A stretch of 64,000 bases of DNA from Massilia sp. Root351 (GTDB lineage Bacteria; Pseudomonadota; Gammaproteobacteria; Burkholderiales; Burkholderiaceae_D), in assembly GCF_001425045.1 (NCBI RefSeq), contig NZ_LMDJ01000010.1:1-64000 (forward strand). Direction: 5' to 3'. This document shows positions 61,264 to 64,000 of the stretch, one piece after another (the first letter of the stretch is position 1; each line of letters begins with the position of its first letter). The notes beneath the pieces were generated by a model. It was not told the origin of the DNA, did no database searches, and worked only from the letters and a program-made list of their open reading frames with translations. The translations under genes and the position numbers were made by a program.

Positions 61264-61286
61264 GGCGCGGAATGTCATTCCGCGCC
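61264..61286. terminator. Convergent hairpin at the end of the cluster
   Basis: GGCGCGGAAT (61264-61273), loop GTC, ATTCCGCGCC (61277-61286) form a perfect 10-bp stem between the two convergent genes, overlapping the stop codon of the leftward one. There is no T-run, so termination by it is uncertain. Confidence 0.45.
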
Positions 61287-61928
61287 GTGCTGCCACTGCT
61301 GGACATAGGCCGGCGCCGCGCCCGCACCTTCGGCGGGGATGGGCGCGGCGCGCACGCGCTGCAGGGGCAGCACGCCGGTCCAGGTGTCGATCGACATGTC
61401 CTCGGCATCGTCTTGCGGGCCGCCCGAGCGCACCTTGCACGCCGCTTCTTCCAGCGAAATGCGCATCACCGTGGTGGCGGCGTATTCCTTGTCGCTGCCG
61501 CCGCGCACCTGCGCCTGGCGTCCGGGCAGCAGCTGTTCCATGAACGCTTCCATGGTGCGTCGCTTGGCGTCGCCTTCCACCGCTTCAAACTGTCCGTACA
61601 CCATCGCCGAACGGTAGTTCATCGAGTGGTTAAAGGCCGAACGCGCCATCACCAGGCCATCCACGTGCGTGATGGTGACGCAGGCTTCGCTTTCAGCCAG
61701 GCGCTTGAGCATGCGGCTGCCGTTCGAGCCGTGGATGTACAGGTGGCCGCCTTCGCGCCAGCATGCGGTCGGGATGCAGTGCGGCGCGCTGCCGTCGTTG
61801 CTGCCGTCGCTGAAGGCGATATGGCAGACGTAGGCGTCGTCGATGATGGCGTACAGCGTGGCGGTGTCGTAGGCGGCGTTGTCTGCAACGCGGCGTACGC
61901 GGGTGCGTGGGGTAGGGTGTGTTTTCAT
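61275..61928 (-). CDS. Pyridoxamine 5'-phosphate oxidase-like flavoprotein
   Basis: A 217-residue protein of the split-barrel FMN-binding fold (PPOX-like). Visible traits are YAIIDDAYVCHIAFSDGS, CIPTACWREGGHLYIHGSNGSRM and VMARSAFNHSMNYRSAMVYG, as in the pyridoxamine 5'-phosphate oxidase-related family. The true substrate is uncertain. I chose ATG 61928; an upstream ATG at 61949 lies at the edge of the shared control region. It is divergent from a MocR regulator, a common pairing. Confidence 0.88.
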   Translation of the reverse strand: MKTHPTPRTRVRRVADNAAYDTATLYAIIDDAYVCHIAFSDGSNDGSAPHCIPTACWREGGHLYIHGSNGSRMLKRLAESEACVTITHVDGLVMARSAFNHSMNYRSAMVYGQFEAVEGDAKRRTMEAFMEQLLPGRQAQVRGGSDKEYAATTVMRISLEEAACKVRSGGPQDDAEDMSIDTWTGVLPLQRVRAAPIPAEGAGAAPAYVQQWQHGAE

Positions 61929-61949
61929 GTGCTGCAATATAATCAACAT

Positions 61950-61971
61950 CTGGCCCTGAAAAAAGGTCCAG
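61950..61971. promoter_or_regulatory. Inverted repeat in the PPOX/MocR control region
   Basis: CTGGCCC (61950-61956) and GGTCCAG (61965-61971) are inverted arms matching at 6 of 7 positions around an A-rich 8-nt spacer. The site is midway between the two divergent starts and is a natural operator candidate for the MocR protein. Confidence 0.45.
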
Positions 61972-61996
61972 CATGATGGAATATTTTGGAGCCACG

Positions 61997-63538
61997 ATGG
62001 ACTACGCCTTGCTTGTATCCTCCTTCACTCGGCAGCACGCGCAGCGCGGCTGGCCGCGCCAGCGCATGCTGCACGAATGCCTGCGCGCGGCGATCCGCGA
62101 CGGCACGCTGGCGGCCGGCACGCGTCTGGTCGCCACGCGCACGCTGGCGGCCGAACTGGGCATGGCGCGCAACACCGTGCTGTATGCATACGAACAGCTG
62201 GTGTGCGAGGGCTACGCGGTGAGCGACCGCAGCGGCACCAGGGTTGCGCCGGCCGCCGCCGTGGCCATGGGCGCCGCATCGGCCTTGGTGCGCGCGGTTT
62301 CTGCGGCGACGGCCACGGCCGCAGGCACGCCTTTCCCCGGCCTGTCGCGCCGCGCGTTGAATCTGCGCGAGGTGGCCGGGCCGGCCCACCAGATGGGCGC
62401 GTTTGTGCCGGGCGTGCCGGCGCTGGATGCCTTCCCCGTTGCGCACTGGCGCCGCCTGCTGGACAAGGCCTGGCGCGGCCTGAATCCGGCCCAGCTGAAC
62501 TACGGCGACCCGGCCGGCGAGCCGGCGCTGCGCAGCGCCATCGCCGACCATCTGCGCGCCTCGCGCGGCGTACTGTGCGACGCCAGCCAGGTTTTCATCA
62601 CCGACGGCACGCAGAGCAGCCTGGACCTGTGCGCGCGCGCCTGCGCCGACGAGGGCGACACCGTGTGGATCGAGCATCCCGGCTACCTGGGCGCGCTGGC
62701 CGCGTTCCGTGGCGCGGGCCTGAAGGTGGTGGGAATCGACGTGGACCAGGACGGCATCGCCCCCGCGCGGCAGGACTGGCGCCGCCGTCCGCCGCGCCTG
62801 GTCTACACCACGCCCTCGCACCAGTATCCCCTGGGGGGCGTGCTGACGCTGGAGCGCAGGCTGGCGCTGATCGCCGACGCGCGCGCGGCGGGCGCGCTCG
62901 TCATCGAGGACGACTACGACAGCGAGTTCCGCCACGACGGCCCGCCGCTGTCGGCCATGCAGGGCCTGGCGCCGGATGCGCCGGTGCTCTACCTCGGCAC
63001 CTTCAGCAAGACCATGTTTCCCGCGCTGCGCATCGGCTTCCTGGTGGTGCCGCGGGCGCTGGCCGAACCGCTGGCCGAGATGCGCGCGCAGTCCGCCGCG
63101 CGCGGCCGCGTGGCCGAGCAGCTGGCGCTGGCGGAGTTCCTGCGCAGCGGCCAGTTCGCGCTGCACCTGCGCCGCATGCGCCGCCTGTACCGCCAGCGGC
63201 GCGATGTGCTGGTGGCGTCGCTGCAGCGGCACCTGGGTTCGATCGCGGAGGTGCATGGCGCGTCCGCCGGCATGCACCTGGCGCTGCGCTTTACCGGCGC
63301 CACGCTGGACGCCGCCGCCATCGGCGCGCGCCTGCAGCGGGAGGGTATCGTGGCGCACACGCTGGGCATGCACGCCACCGCCGAACGCGGCCAGGCCTGG
63401 AGCGGCCTGATGCTGGGCTATGCGCAGATTCCTGCGGAGCTGATCGACGGCTTCGTGCGGCGGCTGGCGGCGGTGATCCACCTGGCCGCCTATGAGGCAC
63501 GGCCCGCGCTTAGCGCGTCAGGCGGTTCTCGAGGTTGA
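61997..63538 (+). CDS. MocR/PdxR family regulator (GntR HTH plus aminotransferase domain)
   Basis: A 513-residue fusion. The N-terminal GntR winged helix (about 10-80) includes TRTLAAELGMARNTVLYAYEQL. A type I aminotransferase fold fills the rest, with the PLP lysine K338 in GTFSKTMFPALRIGF and DDYDSEFRHDG upstream of it. Such proteins sense PLP or amino-donor compounds and control adjacent vitamin B6 or transport genes. I chose ATG 61997 (MDYALLVSSFTRQH) with GGAG five bases upstream; ATGs at 61973 and 61976 have no ribosome site. Confidence 0.92.
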   Translation: MDYALLVSSFTRQHAQRGWPRQRMLHECLRAAIRDGTLAAGTRLVATRTLAAELGMARNTVLYAYEQLVCEGYAVSDRSGTRVAPAAAVAMGAASALVRAVSAATATAAGTPFPGLSRRALNLREVAGPAHQMGAFVPGVPALDAFPVAHWRRLLDKAWRGLNPAQLNYGDPAGEPALRSAIADHLRASRGVLCDASQVFITDGTQSSLDLCARACADEGDTVWIEHPGYLGALAAFRGAGLKVVGIDVDQDGIAPARQDWRRRPPRLVYTTPSHQYPLGGVLTLERRLALIADARAAGALVIEDDYDSEFRHDGPPLSAMQGLAPDAPVLYLGTFSKTMFPALRIGFLVVPRALAEPLAEMRAQSAARGRVAEQLALAEFLRSGQFALHLRRMRRLYRQRRDVLVASLQRHLGSIAEVHGASAGMHLALRFTGATLDAAAIGARLQREGIVAHTLGMHATAERGQAWSGLMLGYAQIPAELIDGFVRRLAAVIHLAAYEARPALSASGGSRG

Positions 63539-64000
63539 AGGCGGTACCGCTGGCGCCGGAGGTGGTCAACGTCCACAATTCGCCGTTGCGCAGCAGCAGC
63601 GCGCCGGTGCCGGTGCCGGTGATGGGTTCGAACTGCGCTTCGGCCGAACCTTCGCTGAACGCAAAGGTCCACACCGTCTTGCCGTTGACGATGCGCGATG
63701 TGACGCCGGTGCCGCTCACGATGGCGGTCTGGCCGGCGGCCACGGTGCCGCCCACGTCCACGTCCGCCGTCACGGTTTCCGCGCCGGCCAGCTTCACGCT
63801 GGCGTTCTTCACCGTGCTGGTGAAGTTGAGCGTGATGACGGGACCGGAATAGGTGGCGGTGGCGATGATGACGCCGGTGCAGCCGATATTGGCGTAGAAA
63901 TCGGTTTTCAGGTTGAGCTGCAGCGAGTTGCCGTTGTTGGCGGAGACCATGCTGGTCGTCTCGCGGCTGTGGGCCTCGCACGGGGCGATCCAGGCGCCTT
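63510..64000 (-). CDS. Secreted-looking hypothetical protein, C-terminal part (partial)
   Basis: The C-terminal 162 or so residues of a leftward gene that begins beyond the window; the frame is open to the last base (GAWIAPCEAHSRETTSMVSA). The sequence is rich in Thr, Val, Gly and Ser with alternating beta-strand character (VIIATATYSGPVITLNFTST), suggesting an extracellular beta-sandwich. Two Cys could form a disulfide. I do not recognise the family. Its stop overlaps the end of the MocR gene by 29 bp, tail to tail. Confidence 0.7.
   Translation of the reverse strand, partial: GAWIAPCEAHSRETTSMVSANNGNSLQLNLKTDFYANIGCTGVIIATATYSGPVITLNFTSTVKNASVKLAGAETVTADVDVGGTVAAGQTAIVSGTGVTSRIVNGKTVWTFAFSEGSAEAQFEPITGTGTGALLLRNGELWTLTTSGASGTAFNLENRLTR

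Overview
The window is high-GC chromosomal DNA from a betaproteobacterium, most likely Oxalobacteraceae (Massilia/Duganella/Janthinobacterium-like). This rests on the order tuf – tRNA-Trp – secE – nusG – rplKAJL – rpoBC, on betaproteobacterial RpoB and L10 sequences, and on the accessory content: large hybrid kinases, a cyclic glucan synthase and MocR regulators. The species call is an inference from sequence resemblance. No insertion sequence, prophage, CRISPR array or rRNA operon was seen.

Region 1 (1-12484) is the transcription/translation core: the end of tuf, tRNA-Trp, secE-nusG, four ribosomal protein genes with structured leaders, rpoB and rpoC, closed by a strong intrinsic terminator. 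Region 2 (12483-15045) holds small accessory genes: a deleted and frameshifted Rpn-like nuclease pseudogene, a GNAT acetyltransferase, a winged-helix regulator with a degenerate nucleotidyltransferase domain, and a DUF962 membrane protein. Region 3 (15171-24227) is a four-gene signalling operon with 4-bp overlaps: hybrid kinase, CheR, CheB, hybrid kinase. No chemoreceptor, CheA or CheW is present.

Region 4 (24244-31746) is a leftward operon (DecR-like Lrp regulator, HPP-CBS membrane protein, two tandem secreted DUF885 peptidases). It is divergent from an unusual three-part gene: cysteine desulfurase, metallo-beta-lactamase-like domain lacking its metal motif, and rhodanese. Region 5 (31931-40654) is a single 8.7-kb cyclic beta-1,2-glucan synthase gene. 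Region 6 (40672-47587) has a manganese exporter gene under a yybP-ykoY riboswitch, a secreted M1 aminopeptidase, a secreted serine hydrolase, a periplasmic binding protein, aquaporin Z and an exported methyltransferase-like protein.

Region 7 (47633-61286) is the most interesting part. Ten collinear genes start from a sigma-54-type promoter preceded by four phased CGGACAC boxes and one inverted copy. The first four are a tandem duplication of a TldD/TldE protease pair in which both TldD copies carry Tat signals and neither TldE does. After a strong intercistronic hairpin come DUF4159, MoxR ATPase, DUF58, BatA-like, DUF4175-like and a further envelope protein. I propose one envelope-directed system in which a MoxR/DUF58/BatA assembly machine works with exported TldD/E proteases; this is inference from synteny. 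Region 8 (61275-64000) holds a pyridoxamine-oxidase-like gene divergent from a MocR/PdxR regulator, and the 3' part of a secreted-looking protein.
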